This document shows, in pieces, positions 24,442 through 36,800 of a stretch of DNA of 64,000 nucleotides (position 1 is the first letter of the stretch; each line of letters begins with the position of its first letter). This DNA is from Mesocentrotus franciscanus (lineage: Eukaryota > Echinodermata > Echinoidea > Camarodonta > Strongylocentrotidae): contig CP137671.1 in the NCBI GenBank assembly GCA_037976565.1, positions 18,295,910 to 18,359,909 of the forward strand. Direction: 5' to 3'. The position numbers and the translations under genes are program-made. The notes under the pieces were generated by a model, which was not told the origin of the DNA, made no database searches, and saw only the letters and a program-made list of their open reading frames with translations.

Positions 24442-25519
24442 TCTGTACATTCAAACATGCATGCTTTAGCAACATTTTTTTTAATAGAAAATTCCATGTG
24501 TCTATAAAGAGCACATCCCCCTCCCCTTTAAATTATATTTCTTGTTCATACAAGTCATGTGTTAATTATATTAAACCTGTCAATAATGATCACCTGCCCA
24601 AAAGACCCTTTTTGGGGCTGGGGTCTCCCTTGGCCGGTTTTCTATAAAGGTAGGCCTGTGATTGCATTTTTACAGATACAGCAAACTCATCTGCTTAACT
24701 CGAAGCAGCACAAGTCAAATACATTTTGTTTAATATCAAACTTTTTTAAATGTGTCAATTACACTGCCTATGTCTAATTGTGCATAAGTCAAATGATTTT
24801 TGCGGTCCCAACAGATTGGTCTCATGCTGAGTGAACTGTATGTATCAATTTGGTATAATTATATATACATGTCTAGGTACGGACCTTTTGCATAAAAACT
24901 TTCTTGGATGGCACGACTCGACGAGTACTACAGCAGCTAGCATACAGTGAAATTTGCATACATGTACCTTTAAAATGTACTATTAAATTAAATTATGTAA
25001 TGGCTTAAAATTGCACGCTTTGCTTTTTTAGGTTTCCTCCACAATAAAGCTATCAATTTAATTACTTAAATGATGAATATTATTCATTGATTTTTAAACT
25101 GAAAGTTTATGTCAAGATTTTGTACCATTCTTGGTTTTTCTACGCCCCTAATGATTTGTCCTATGAAAGTCTTTGAACTTTATTTACAATAAATGAAGAA
25201 ATAAATGAAATGAAATAAAAACAAAATAGACATAATGACTAAACTGATGACTTTTATGATAAATCCATGTAACAGATCAGCTAAATTTGTTTGAATCATT
25301 GAGCTAATTTCTCTCTCTCCGACTCTTTGTATATATTTAAAATTATGATTTGAAAATAAAGCTAAATTGTATACTTTTACATTTTTTGTAAGGACACTGC
25401 TACATGTATACGGCAGCTCAGCTATTTAGCGCACTTTGGATCCAGTGCCAACAGGCATTTATTGCATTACATCAAATATGACAATATCTGGTACACTTCA
25501 TTTTTTTTGGAAATATATT

Positions 25520-25745
25520 TACACCATTGGGATGAACTTCCTATTCTCTTTAAGGACCTCATGTATAATGCCCCCTCCCCATCTCCACCTATGAGGAAAA
25601 CAACTCCGCCACCCCTCTCCCTGGTCCCTTATACCCATGCCACCCCTTCTTCGCGTTCCAAAGAAAAATATAATGTCTGCCTTTTTTGTGTGGTAATTAA
25701 ACCGATATTTCCACCATAGTGATGGACTTGATGTCGTCCATAAAA
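25520..25745 (-). pseudogene. Duplicated SMS exon 5 remnants, two partial copies (unit 2)
   Basis: Same arrangement as unit 1. The first remnant ends at 25520 with [19 protein letters not shown] then stop. The second ends at 25709 with KSITMVE before ATATCGG. The upstream half of the exon is missing from both. Confidence 0.75.
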
Positions 25746-26254
25746 CAGCAACATTTTGCAGCCATTTTACAAACAAGTGGCAAATATGGCTAGGGCTATA
25801 TAGAGTAAAGAGATCAACAGTTACGTGCACTGTCTTTAATGCAATGACTGAGCTGAGAGGCAGGATATCATGAGAATACATGCGATTAAGGTGTACCAAT
25901 CACATGAAATATAATTTGTGTATTTATAGCTGTAATGTATACAATCAACCTAAAAAACTTGACCTTGAATTCTACAGGTTAACAGTTAAGGAGTAAGAAG
26001 TAAATAAAGTGTATTACATTTACTCCTGTATAGGTTTCAGGGAAAAGAACTTATTTTCGAAGCTTTTGTTTCAATGGTAAAGTTCAAACAAAAAATAGAA
26101 TATAAAATTGCCCAAAAGAAAAATAAGTTACATGTCCATTTTAAGAAATGGTCTATCAAGTTTAACTGAAATTTTATAGTAGTCTTGCAAAGCTCTGTTG
26201 TCCTTAACATCTTCTTTGACTTTTTGTAATGTAAACTTGCCCCCTGGGAAAGTA

Positions 26255-26315
26255 TGTGAGTGTGAGTGTGTGTGTGTGTGTGGGTGTGTGTGTGCGTGTG
26301 TGTGTGTGCGTGTAT
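26255..26315. repeat. (TG)n microsatellite
   Basis: Interrupted TG repeat. His/Thr-rich and Cys/Val-rich frames through it are artefacts. Confidence 0.9.
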
Positions 26316-27131
26316 ATGGGTGCATGAGCGGGTGCCTGTTTTGTAGTTTTAAGATGATATTATATATTATATTGTTGCTTTTACTCTGTTAATTTTTCAG
26401 AAATGACAATAAAAACATTAACAAAAAAAAAAAAAGTAAATAAAGGATAAGATAAAACCCCGCTTTTGGGGCTCGCACGGAACCCACTTTGGACTTGTGT
26501 ACTGTAAGCGTCCTATTGGATGAGAGTGCGCTCACGTGCATTAACTAGTCTACTCAACAAGACACCTTACAGTTCACTGGGAGTGTCATTAAACTGCAAT
26601 ATCTCTTTGTAGAAATAACACTTGAAGCTCATAATTTGAATACCGTATAGCCACAGGGAACCCCTTTAATACATCGAGAGCAAAATATGATTTGGTGATT
26701 GGTACACTTTAAACCTAGAAGGGCAAGCAAGGGGGGGGGGGGCGGTGTAAATCCACACCTACTTGAAAATAACCCAGTATTTTCAAAGGAAGTCCAACTG
26801 ATTTTATAGATTTTATTACATGAAAATGGACCAAAACGACATGTGTTAAAAGTTTTAACCTACAAGCCAGGCGAGCAGACATTGCAACTATTAGCTGGCA
26901 AAATTGAATCAAAAGTTAATTACATCTACACAGCGCATGACTTAATGTGACAACAAACACACCAAAAAAAAAAAAAAATACACTGCATACTGCACCCACC
27001 CACAAACTATCACTATTACATATTATCATGACAAGAATAAAAGAGAAAAGCGAATATATGAATTTTATATAATATCCAGATGCGAATAAAAGAGACAGGT
27101 GAATAAATTCATGGATTTACATGTATCAAGC

Positions 27132-27305
27132 CAGGCGCGGATCCAGGATTTCTTGGACAGGGGGGCACAAGGGGGCACTTTTTTGTACCCGAAAGATTGG
27201 AAAATTGGAAAATCGCGCCGGCCGAAAATTCGCTCAGTGGGGGTTAGTGAGCACATTTTTTTTTGGGGAGGCACGTGCCCCTGTGTTGCCCCTGATCCGC
27301 CAATG
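27132..27305. mobile_element. Short hAT-like MITE (unit 2 only)
   Basis: Begins CAGGCGCGGATCCAGGATTT and ends CCCTGATCCGCCAATG, so the ends are imperfect inverted repeats of the family seen at 15339. No clean 8-bp target duplication is visible. Unit 1 (about 13170) has no such insert. Confidence 0.65.
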
Positions 27306-28598
27306 CAAGTTGATAATATTCTACATTTTGTTTCTCAAGGCAATATACATATGATATTTTTAACTGTTTGCACACATATAATAAAGCAAGACAAGACTAA
27401 ACCATGAAGTACAAAATTGAAGACAAAAAGAGATTTTAATCATGATTGTTTTATTCTGATTTTCCTGAACTTTATACATGTAATACGTAGTGTGTGTTTT
27501 GCTGTCACACCTGCTGCCAATTCATCCTCCATTTTAGGTGTTACAAATGCGGTATTTAAGGCAAGTGATTGCATGCATATTTCATAACATCATAATCGTA
27601 ACTCTAAATTGAGAAATTAAGACTTTGATACATGTCAATCGTGAGACATGGAAATGAAAATCAGAATTGAGCGGGAACATATCACGAAATGAGAGTGGAA
27701 TAAGATATTCATATAACGAAACATGAAAATACCAATTAAATATTTGTTTATATCAAAAATATCAATACACATTCATGTAATAATTGTAGTTTAATTCACA
27801 GCCCTGCCTTACACCAGATTCAATATGTTAACTAATAAGTGGTTAAATCAGTGATGAATTTTTAAAAAAAGCAAAAATATGAAACGTGGAACGATCAATA
27901 CACTTATTTTTTACTTCTTTTTATAATTTGCTCTGATGAAGTATATACATTTTCAGAATGTCTTTCAAACCTTGTACACATCTTCTAAACAATAGTTGCC
28001 CTTGTCTGAGCCTTCTCCAATCTAGCATCCACTATCTCATTCAACATTGCTAGTAGAGAAGAATTAATTCAAAATCAAAAAAAGGTGTATTCATAGTGAT
28101 CAAAATGAATAAAATCGTCCCGATGCCATTTATAAACCGTTGTCCAAATGGTGCATGTCTTTACAGCCATGCAACCCTGTTAATCTTGAAAGCACAACTG
28201 TCAACAGGTCAACATTCATTTACAATATATTCAATAATTTATGCTAAAACTCACACACCATACATGTATTTCACAACGATAGAACCATTATTTCTTTTTA
28301 ATATTGTTAATTGTTACCACATAATCATCACAAAATGTCAAACAAAATAGCTACCGGTAAATTTGGCCAAAACCGCAATTCTCTGATAATTACAAAACCG
28401 CAGATGAACCTATAAAATACAGTAAAATTTCATACAAAATAGCACAAAATGTACAAATTTCCAAACAAAATAGCAAAACTTGGCAAAAACCACAATCCCG
28501 GATAATTACAAAAAGAAGATTAATTTTATTAATAGATTTGTTTAACCCATAGACTGAATTCTTACATTCCCAAATAGGCTTGATACAGGAGCCACCTG

Positions 28599-29326
28599 GG
28601 CCCTGTTTTATAAAACTTGTAATACAACATCTACTAAGATTCTTGCAACCTCATTGGTCAATTCTTAATCACATGACATGCAATAAAAGTAATGTTGAAC
28701 AACATATCATTCTCCCGGCGTGCAATTTTGTTTGATCAAGTTGCACCATTGCACGCTGACGTCACTAACGATGTACAAAGTATATTGTGAGGTAAGTGAC
28801 TTCACCGTGCAATGGAACAAATGGATCAAACGATATTGCACTCTGATGTCATAATAAACAAAGCATGGTACGCGTATGGTTTGTTGCCTGCTTAACAATA
28901 GATAGTGCGCGCTCATTATCGGTAATTTCATCGAGAAAAAACAAAACAAAAATAGCTGAGATTGGGACTGGAATCTAGGCCTAGGAAAACAGTTCTTTAA
29001 TATAAAAAAGTTTTAATTAAGCCCGTTAACATCTGAGCTGTGTGTATAAAACAAATAGTGTATGGTCTTTATTCCCGCAATGGAACAAGATTTTGCATTC
29101 AGTGAAAGATGAGACGCTCTATTCAACTCGGCTGCGCCTCGTTGGATAGAGCGTCTCTTATCTTTCACCTCATGCAAAATATTGTACCATTGCACTCATG
29201 GCCATTTGTGTATTATCAATAAAAACTTACAACAACTGTTATAATCTTTTGAAATCGTGGCATGTGATTGGCTTAGAGAAAATTTGTCATGTAATCCTAG
29301 CATTTGTTATTTTATGAAACAGGGCC
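28599..29326. mobile_element. Fold-back element with nested palindrome
   Basis: Outer ends GGGCCCTGTTTTATAAAACT and TTTTATGAAACAGGGCC are inverted. Near the centre, 29078-29192 is a palindrome of about 115 bases (TGAAAGATGAGACGCTCTAT facing ATAGAGCGTCTCTTATCTTT). A shorter relative lies at 13987-14100. Confidence 0.7.
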
Positions 29327-29329
29327 TTG

Positions 29330-30725
29330 GTTCCTAATGGTCAGTGGGTTAGATAAACTTATCAAAAACCTTAATCCCTGAAAAATCGTCGACACGGAAG
29401 TGTGCACGTGAGACATTTTGAATAGACAATGCACTTGATCTGGATATATTCCCAATACCCCATGGAATGCATCATGATTTATTTTTGCTAATCACTCAAA
29501 ACTGACACTTTTTCTTTCTTAACAATTAGGCAGATACACTTCATTTTACATACAACTGCATGTATTTGGTGATAATCATGTCCAATTCTGTTACAAATAG
29601 ATTTTGAGGACAGTGCTAATTGGCATAGAATGCTTTTATGAAAGGGGGAGGGGAAGGAGATTTGAAGAACTATAGGCAAGCCAATTTGGGGATTATGATA
29701 TCCTTAATTCAGCCATTTAAAAATTCCTCCATCTCATTATCACCAACAATATTTTCTATCCTGGAAGAAATTAGAAACCTACAAACCCCAATTGCAACTA
29801 TCTCCTTGAAAAATTCCCCCGGGATACTGTAATAGTCCAGGTTAGAGGTCCTTGGGATAGCTGTCTCAGGGTGAAGTCCTGAGGTGTTTTTTTTTTTGTG
29901 TGTAAGAATCATTGCCCGTATTCAAACCAGTACTTTTATCAAAAGTCCATATAAAATTCTTGAAATACAAGTATATATAATTTCTTAAAATTCCCGAAAA
30001 CAACCCGGGAGGCAAAGAAGCCAGGGATAGTCAGCAAGAAATGGAATCTTATAATCCCATCAATGTTTCATGTGTCAGCTTCCTTCCAGATCTCGTAGAA
30101 TACCCACCTGAAGAAGAGGTCTTAATGTCAAGGAAAATATATTGAAAAATACATATGATATACATGCGATTAAAGAAAAAAATACATAATACAAAGATGG
30201 TAGGTGCATGGGGGAGGGAACAAGCCCAAAATATCCCACAGTCCCCTCTTTTGGAACCTTTGATGGGCAGCAGGAAATTCCACTGAAAAGTGATTTCCAA
30301 TGAAAATATTTGGGGGGAGGGAAATTGAGAGGACTAGTAGGATTTCCAAAATCCTACTTATAGGTAAAACAAATTGAAACAGTGAAAGTACTGGGTATTA
30401 AAACTTGTATTCTAAGCTTAAAAAACTGGCATTGTGGGGCTTTCAAAAATGTGAATTATTCCAAATGATGAGCAAATAGCAAACAATCCCCCACGACATT
30501 CTAACCCAATTTATGACAAATGGACCACACCTTTGTTTAACACAAGCATAGTGATTCTAAAGCTAATTCATATTGGTAGCTAAATTGGTAGCTAAACATA
30601 CACACCTAAAAAACAAACAAACAAACACAACACAACAACAACAATACATGTATGATGTTCATGGAATGACATGAAACTTGGGGGGGGGGCAGGGTCACAT
30701 CGTCCCCATCATTTATCAACTCGAC
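29330..30725. other. SMS 3' flank, no gene seen
   Basis: Lies downstream of the SMS stop on the minus strand and presumably includes its 3' UTR. Minus-strand AATAAA at 29483-29478. No other supported gene. Confidence 0.5.
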
Positions 30726-30878
30726 TTAAAAATACAAACGTGGGTTGAATATAAAAGGATACATTTCCAGATATGATGGCACACAGATATTTTCCTTGCT
30801 GAAGCCCACTTTGTATTTGAGTTTGCCCAGTTGCTCCTCATACATGGCCAGCGCTGACTTGTTGTTGAAGCCATTGCC
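30726..30878 (-). CDS. SMS: SMS exon 9 (C-terminus and stop)
   Basis: 153 bases including the TAA at 30728-30726; acceptor CTACTTTCAG. It encodes [20 protein letters not shown], then [17 protein letters not shown]. The first minus-strand AATAAA I see downstream is at 29483-29478, about 1.2 kb past the stop; whether it is the real polyadenylation signal is uncertain. Confidence 0.95.
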   Translation of the reverse strand, partial: GNGFNNKSALAMYEEQLGKLKYKVGFSKENICVPSYLEMYPFIFNPRLYF

Positions 30879-33800
30879 CTGAAAGTAGAATGAGAGGTAC
30901 AGTGCGTGACAGAAGAGTAAAAGGAGGCTGGGGTGGTATCCTGAAAACTCTTTTATCTTTAATAGTCTTGTATCTTCACCATTAATTGCTATTGTGAACA
31001 TTCTTGGAACATTTAAGTAACTTTTCTTGCATCTTGTATCTCTCATTTTGGGTTTACATTGAAATGATAATAATTTACGCTTCATGGCAGCTTTGAAAGA
31101 ATAAATCGTAGTACATGATTTAACAGTAGTTGGGAGACTATTCCATAGGTCAGGGCCATGGTGTCTGATAGATTGTCGGATAGATGCGCAATTAGCAATT
31201 TGGGGTTTATCAAATGAAAGTTCAGAGAGTTTCGAGTAAAAAAAGAATGAATTGTGTTGTTTATAACAAACAGGTTGTGGAATGCCAGAGGAAGTAGGTT
31301 ATTGGAGTATTTGAAGATATAAAGATTGCAACCTGCAAAGTATTGATATAAAAAACTTCAGCTTCTGAAATAAGGGTTCTGAAGTTTGCAAGAAATGGTG
31401 ATCTGGTACAAATGCGAATAGCCCTTTTTTGCAATAAATGAATGGGATTTAGTTTTGTCTTCGCACACCTTTCTCAAACAATATTACAATAAGAAATATA
31501 TGGAAGTACCATTGTATTAAACAAAAAGAACAAAATCTTTTTAATACAAAATTGTTTCATTTTACAAATAATTCCTGCTATAGGATATAGATGTTTTAAT
31601 ATAATTTAAATGGTCATCCCATGTTTAGACATTCATCGATAATCACTCTGAGAAATCTAGAGTTACGCTTTTGTTCTAAGGACAAGGTATCGATCAATAA
31701 GTTAATTGTCATATCTGCAGCTCGGTGCGCATTGGGGGTGTTTAAAGTGTATAAGAGGAGTTTTGTTTATATTAAAAGATAACTTATTGCACTTAAACCA
31801 TGCGGACACTTTTGGTAAATGTATTCATTAGAGTTTCAATGTTATTGTGTGAGTAAAAAGATTGTGTGTCGTCTGAGAAAATAAATGACAAAACAGATGA
31901 TGCATTCATTATATCATTTACATACAAAAGAAAAAGAAGTGGTCCAGAATGGAGCCTTGAGGGACACCACACCTGATCCGTAAAAGACTAGAGTAAGTAC
32001 CATCAAATGAACTATATAGTTGTCTGTTCGACAAGTAGTCTTTAAACCAAGATAGAGTTTGCCCTCGAATTACATACATGTATGTATAAAGTTTTTGAAT
32101 CAAAATAGCATGATCAAGCATATCAAACGCTTTACATCCAAAAATATTCCTATTACGTGTTCTTTAATTGGCCTTGCACTTGTAATTTTGTCGTATATTT
32201 GTAGGAGAGCTAAATCTGTCGAGTGCTTTTTCCTAAACCCATATTGGTTTGGATTCAACAATTTGTTTTTTATTAAGAAAATCATGTAAAATATTTTTTC
32301 AAGAATTGTTGATATAGTACAGAGTAAGATATTGGGTGCTAATTGCTAATTTCATGTGCATTGTCCTTCTTATAAATAGGAATCACTTTCACTACTTTAA
32401 GGAGATCTGGACATACTCCTGTCGTAATTGATGAATTAAATATACAAACTAATGGAGATACAATGAAGTATATAATATGTTTAAGAAGCATAGTGCCAAT
32501 CGTATCATGACATTGTGATATACTGTAATATTATATTTTTGTGTTGCGGTATAGTGGTTCATGCACTTGACTTTCAATCCAAGCGTTGAGGGCTCCAATC
32601 TCAGCCAGGTATTAAAGTCCGTCTGCACTAGTTTGGCCAGGAGGGATTAGACCTCTCAGCATGGTCACTGACAGGTGGTTATCTCATCAACTCAGCTCTC
32701 AATTAACATAAGAAAAAGAGGATCATAGGGGACCAACAGGCATCGCTTAGGCATTGTTTTCTATATAGAGGGAGCAAGTAGCTACAAGTAGTGCAGTGGG
32801 GCTTTAAGTCCTTTGGCAAGACTTCTTGCCATATTTGCCACTCTACACTCAGGTGTACCTGTCAATATGTACCCGATATACAACATATTTGGCCACTGGC
32901 TCTAAGCGGGTAATATTGTTGGAGTGACAAGAGCATCACAGAGTGATGGATAGGTGCACTATATAAGAATCCACCACCATCATCATCCTCCTACTCCTTC
33001 TCCCTTTTTTCTGCTTCTTATTTTATATCCCCCCTCGAAAAAAGAAGAAAAAAAAATGTGATCAATTCACTACACATAGACATTTTACATGCTTTTTAGA
33101 CAACCGGCTGTGCACCTCTCTGCATCTAGCCTAAGATGGAAGTTGAAGAAAATCCCTGCGTCAAATGCACGGGTCAGCTGCATAACATAGATGCAAGGGG
33201 AGTTTTGACCATGGGATGACATCGAGGGGATTCTTATTTCAACTCCAATTTCCTAAAAGAGGTGACTATACCTACCTGAGTGAAATATTTCCCTGTTGGC
33301 TTAAGAAGTTGCATTGAAAGATCTAGGATTAGATGAAGAAAGTCCCACTGGCTGCCTGTAAGTACAGAGTGAAGTAAATAAAAAAGTGCATTATGTTATT
33401 ATCAAACAAATTCAAATGGAATCCGGACAAATATTTCTGTGTTATAGGCTAGCATTAAGCCTCATTCCCACGTGACGTGGCAAAATAAAATGACACCAGA
33501 AATACACCGTACCTTTCTTTATAACAAACAGAGCAATGAGTCTAGATATTGAACCCTGGACCTCGCTGCACAAAACTTAACATCAATGGTAAGTTTTTTG
33601 AAACACTTCCCAGGTCTACAATGAAGATGAAACCTAGTGAGTCTCTGGTGAATAAATATTTGAACACTTGTTGAAATTACACATTGGGTGGGAAGAGCCA
33701 TCTGTTCATCTATGCATAATAATGATTCAACAATGATATGCAAATAAACTAATGCATGATATTAACTGTAAATATCCCACTATGAAAACAATTTGTGTGA

Positions 33801-36800
33801 TGGCATAAATTGTCATGGTTTGTGATAATTTTTTTAATACATTTTATACAGTTGATAATTTAATAACAACTATTCGAATTGAAATAAGGTACTTCCATTC
33901 ATGTGGTAATCTCCTATACTATTTTACTAAAATATATTAGTATATTGATAAAATTGTACTTTCATCCAATCTACATCTGTTTAAACAATACAAATCTTAC
34001 TTGTTCATGAATCATTATCTTTGGATACCTCTATTTTTTAATGTTTAAGCTGTCTAACAAACTTTTTCCTGAAGCTTTTAATGAGTCTTTTACTTTGAAT
34101 TCCTCTATTCTTAATCATAATACTAGAAATGCCCAAATACCCCCTCCCTCTAAATTGCACACAATTACACAAAATTCAATTTTTCATCCTGGCCTGATTC
34201 TCTGGAATAACCTCACATCAAAATTTACAAGTGGTATGACAGTAAAACAATTTTAAATGATTGTATGAAAGACATCTCCTTGAAGACAAGAGTCACAATA
34301 TGTTATGTAAGAAATTGTTAATGTTTCCTTCTGTTCTCTTCCTTTCTCTTCTTAATGTTTTTTGTGCTGAAATTATTTGATACTTTTTCATTTTGATTTT
34401 GTATATCTGTTAGGGTCATTTCTAACAAGCCTTTTAGTGTTTGTTATGATCCCGCCACTTTTATTTACAAACATGCAATTGTTTAACGGGAAAATAAATG
34501 ATGATTTGAATTGCTAAACGTATTGGTCAATTTGTCACTTATGAACAGGCCTGGTGACCAATTAAATCTGAATGCGAGACACTGCGAGCAAGTATAAAGC
34601 TTCAGGTATCACATAAATTTTAATCCTATCTGAGGGACTAGGTATTTTGAATACCTTTATCTACAGGCTTTTAATAGGGCACTGACTTGGCATCCAACAT
34701 AGCATCCACCCCCTTCTCAACCGAACCATATGGTCTTGTTTGATTTGTTGTTATCTTAAATATTTTGAGAAACCTTATCAGTAGTCCTCAAAAAAAAATA
34801 TGACAGCAGTAAACACATCACTTCAATGCCAAGCTTTCAAACAGCAAGGCAAAGCATTCGCACCTTTATCACCAGTTGATGATGACACAGAATCGCGAGG
34901 AGGGTAAGTTTATAAACGGTTAAATTATTATGATATCTTCAATTACAGTGAAGTAGAATGCAGATATTAGTTTAAAGGTCTGGTAGATATTCATAATTAA
35001 ACAAAAATCACTTTGAAGCCATAGCATGTGAATCAGTATTTTAAAAAACCTGAAAAAAAGATAGAAAAAAAGATAGAAACAAGCAGCTATTCAAATCAAA
35101 TACACAAAAGCTTTTAAAGCTATTTAAATTTCTTTTCTATATTTGATTCAGGGTGATCATTTTGAATCAGTCGAGAGTCGAGACGTATTTTCTACATGAA
35201 TGAATCTTCAGTATTCTGATTTCGGTTTGTACAATATCATTAGTAAAGACAGCGACCTGCAAAATCATCTTGAGTTCAGATTTCATTTGAGATGTCTGAC
35301 ACCAATGAACTACGTGCAACAATACATGATTAATCAACATATGCTTAGAAAAGCTCGAACTGTTTAAAGACCTCAACAGACAGGGTTCAAATTGGATTGT
35401 TGGTGTTCTGGTTCTACATGTTACTGCAGGAAAATTGCTGGGAAAAACAGAGGAATTGGAGGAATTTTCTGAAGGAACATCAAACTGATAGGCCTACTTC
35501 AACAGATAAAAGCAATGGATGCTGATCTCTTGTTGCCATCAACTGCAAATACTGCAATTTATTTTGAGATTCCAGCCAGCATGGTTCAGGAACTTATAAA
35601 TTTATTTGCTATCTTTATAGCACTAATCCCATTATCCAGATGTGGTTCTTTTGTGACGGTTACCGAGGATGAAGCCGTGCAACTTGAATTTCCATATCCA
35701 TGTGACAGTAATAAAGTCACAATACAAAGCGCAAACAGACTTCCATTTTACAATTCAGCAGAGCCAGAATCTCTAAATTTGCCCTTCTATCAATTGAGTA
35801 GGTTTAGTGTGAAAGATAAGAACTGTTCACTTAAGGTTCAAATAAATCCTGTAAATAGAAATGACGAGGCAACATACATATGCCAAGCATACAGGGATGG
35901 TGCAAGCCAGAGCGAGTTAACAAGGATAAGGTTAAATGTCAATTATCCTCCTGGTGATGCATCATGTACATTCAGTATCAATGATGATGCAGGTGGGAAC
36001 TGGGTGCCACTGCATTGTGAAGTTCATGTTGGCAGCTTGGCTGGGGGGATTTACTGCTACCAAGATTCTGAACAATTGCCTCCGCAGAGTAAACTTGTTC
36101 AAATTGGTGAAACTTTGACACAAACCATTTGGGCTAGAAAAGAACATCCTATATTCTGTTGTTCAGCTATCCTTAATCGACCTAAAGACTTGTGTGAATG
36201 TAATGACTTTGTATGGGATCCATCTGATACAGAGGAAATCTTAAACCCTTGTCCTGTGACCACAGCTGGACAAGGTGAAATTACCAAAGACCCAACAGAA
36301 AAAAGTGAAGATCATCTCTTCTCTGACACTGTTAATCCGTATACCTCAATACCAAATACAAATAATGTAAAATCAAGTCCATTTCTATGGGTCAGTGGGA
36401 TTGCCATTGTGATTCAGGTAACTGTTTTTGTCATTGTTACTTTATACCGTTGTCATGTTAAGAAAACCGATACAAATTCTTTGATAGAAAAGAAGGAAGG
36501 GCACCCAGAAACACAAAGTTTCATGACAAAAGTGCAGGAATTTGGATCCCAAACATTGCAGAATGTCCCACCCATTCTTTCAAACACAGACAAAGCTACA
36601 AGTATGCCCAGTTCATGGGGGTACCTTCGTTCCATAGATATTGTAGGAATCTTTCCAGTAAAGGGGCCATTGAAAGCAAAAAGCATGGGCACATTGCATT
36701 TATAAAAACACATTCAACATTACGCTACTGGTGATAGTAATGGCTGTGAGTTCATCGATGATGTATTCAAACATCTTGCCTAATGCAATGTACTTTTGCA

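Larger units (their letters stand above)
14100..29330. repeat. Segmental duplication unit 2
   Basis: Repeats unit 1 from about 2.7 kb onward. Differences: hAT-like element 15339-18942, LINE fragment 22515-23226, LINE 3' fragment 24008-24166 and short element 27132-27305 are present only here; SMS exon 7 and its surroundings are deleted. Confidence 0.75.

Noticed and set aside
26128..26392. His/Thr-rich and Cys/Val-rich frames
   Set aside because: Both are translations of a TG/CA microsatellite.
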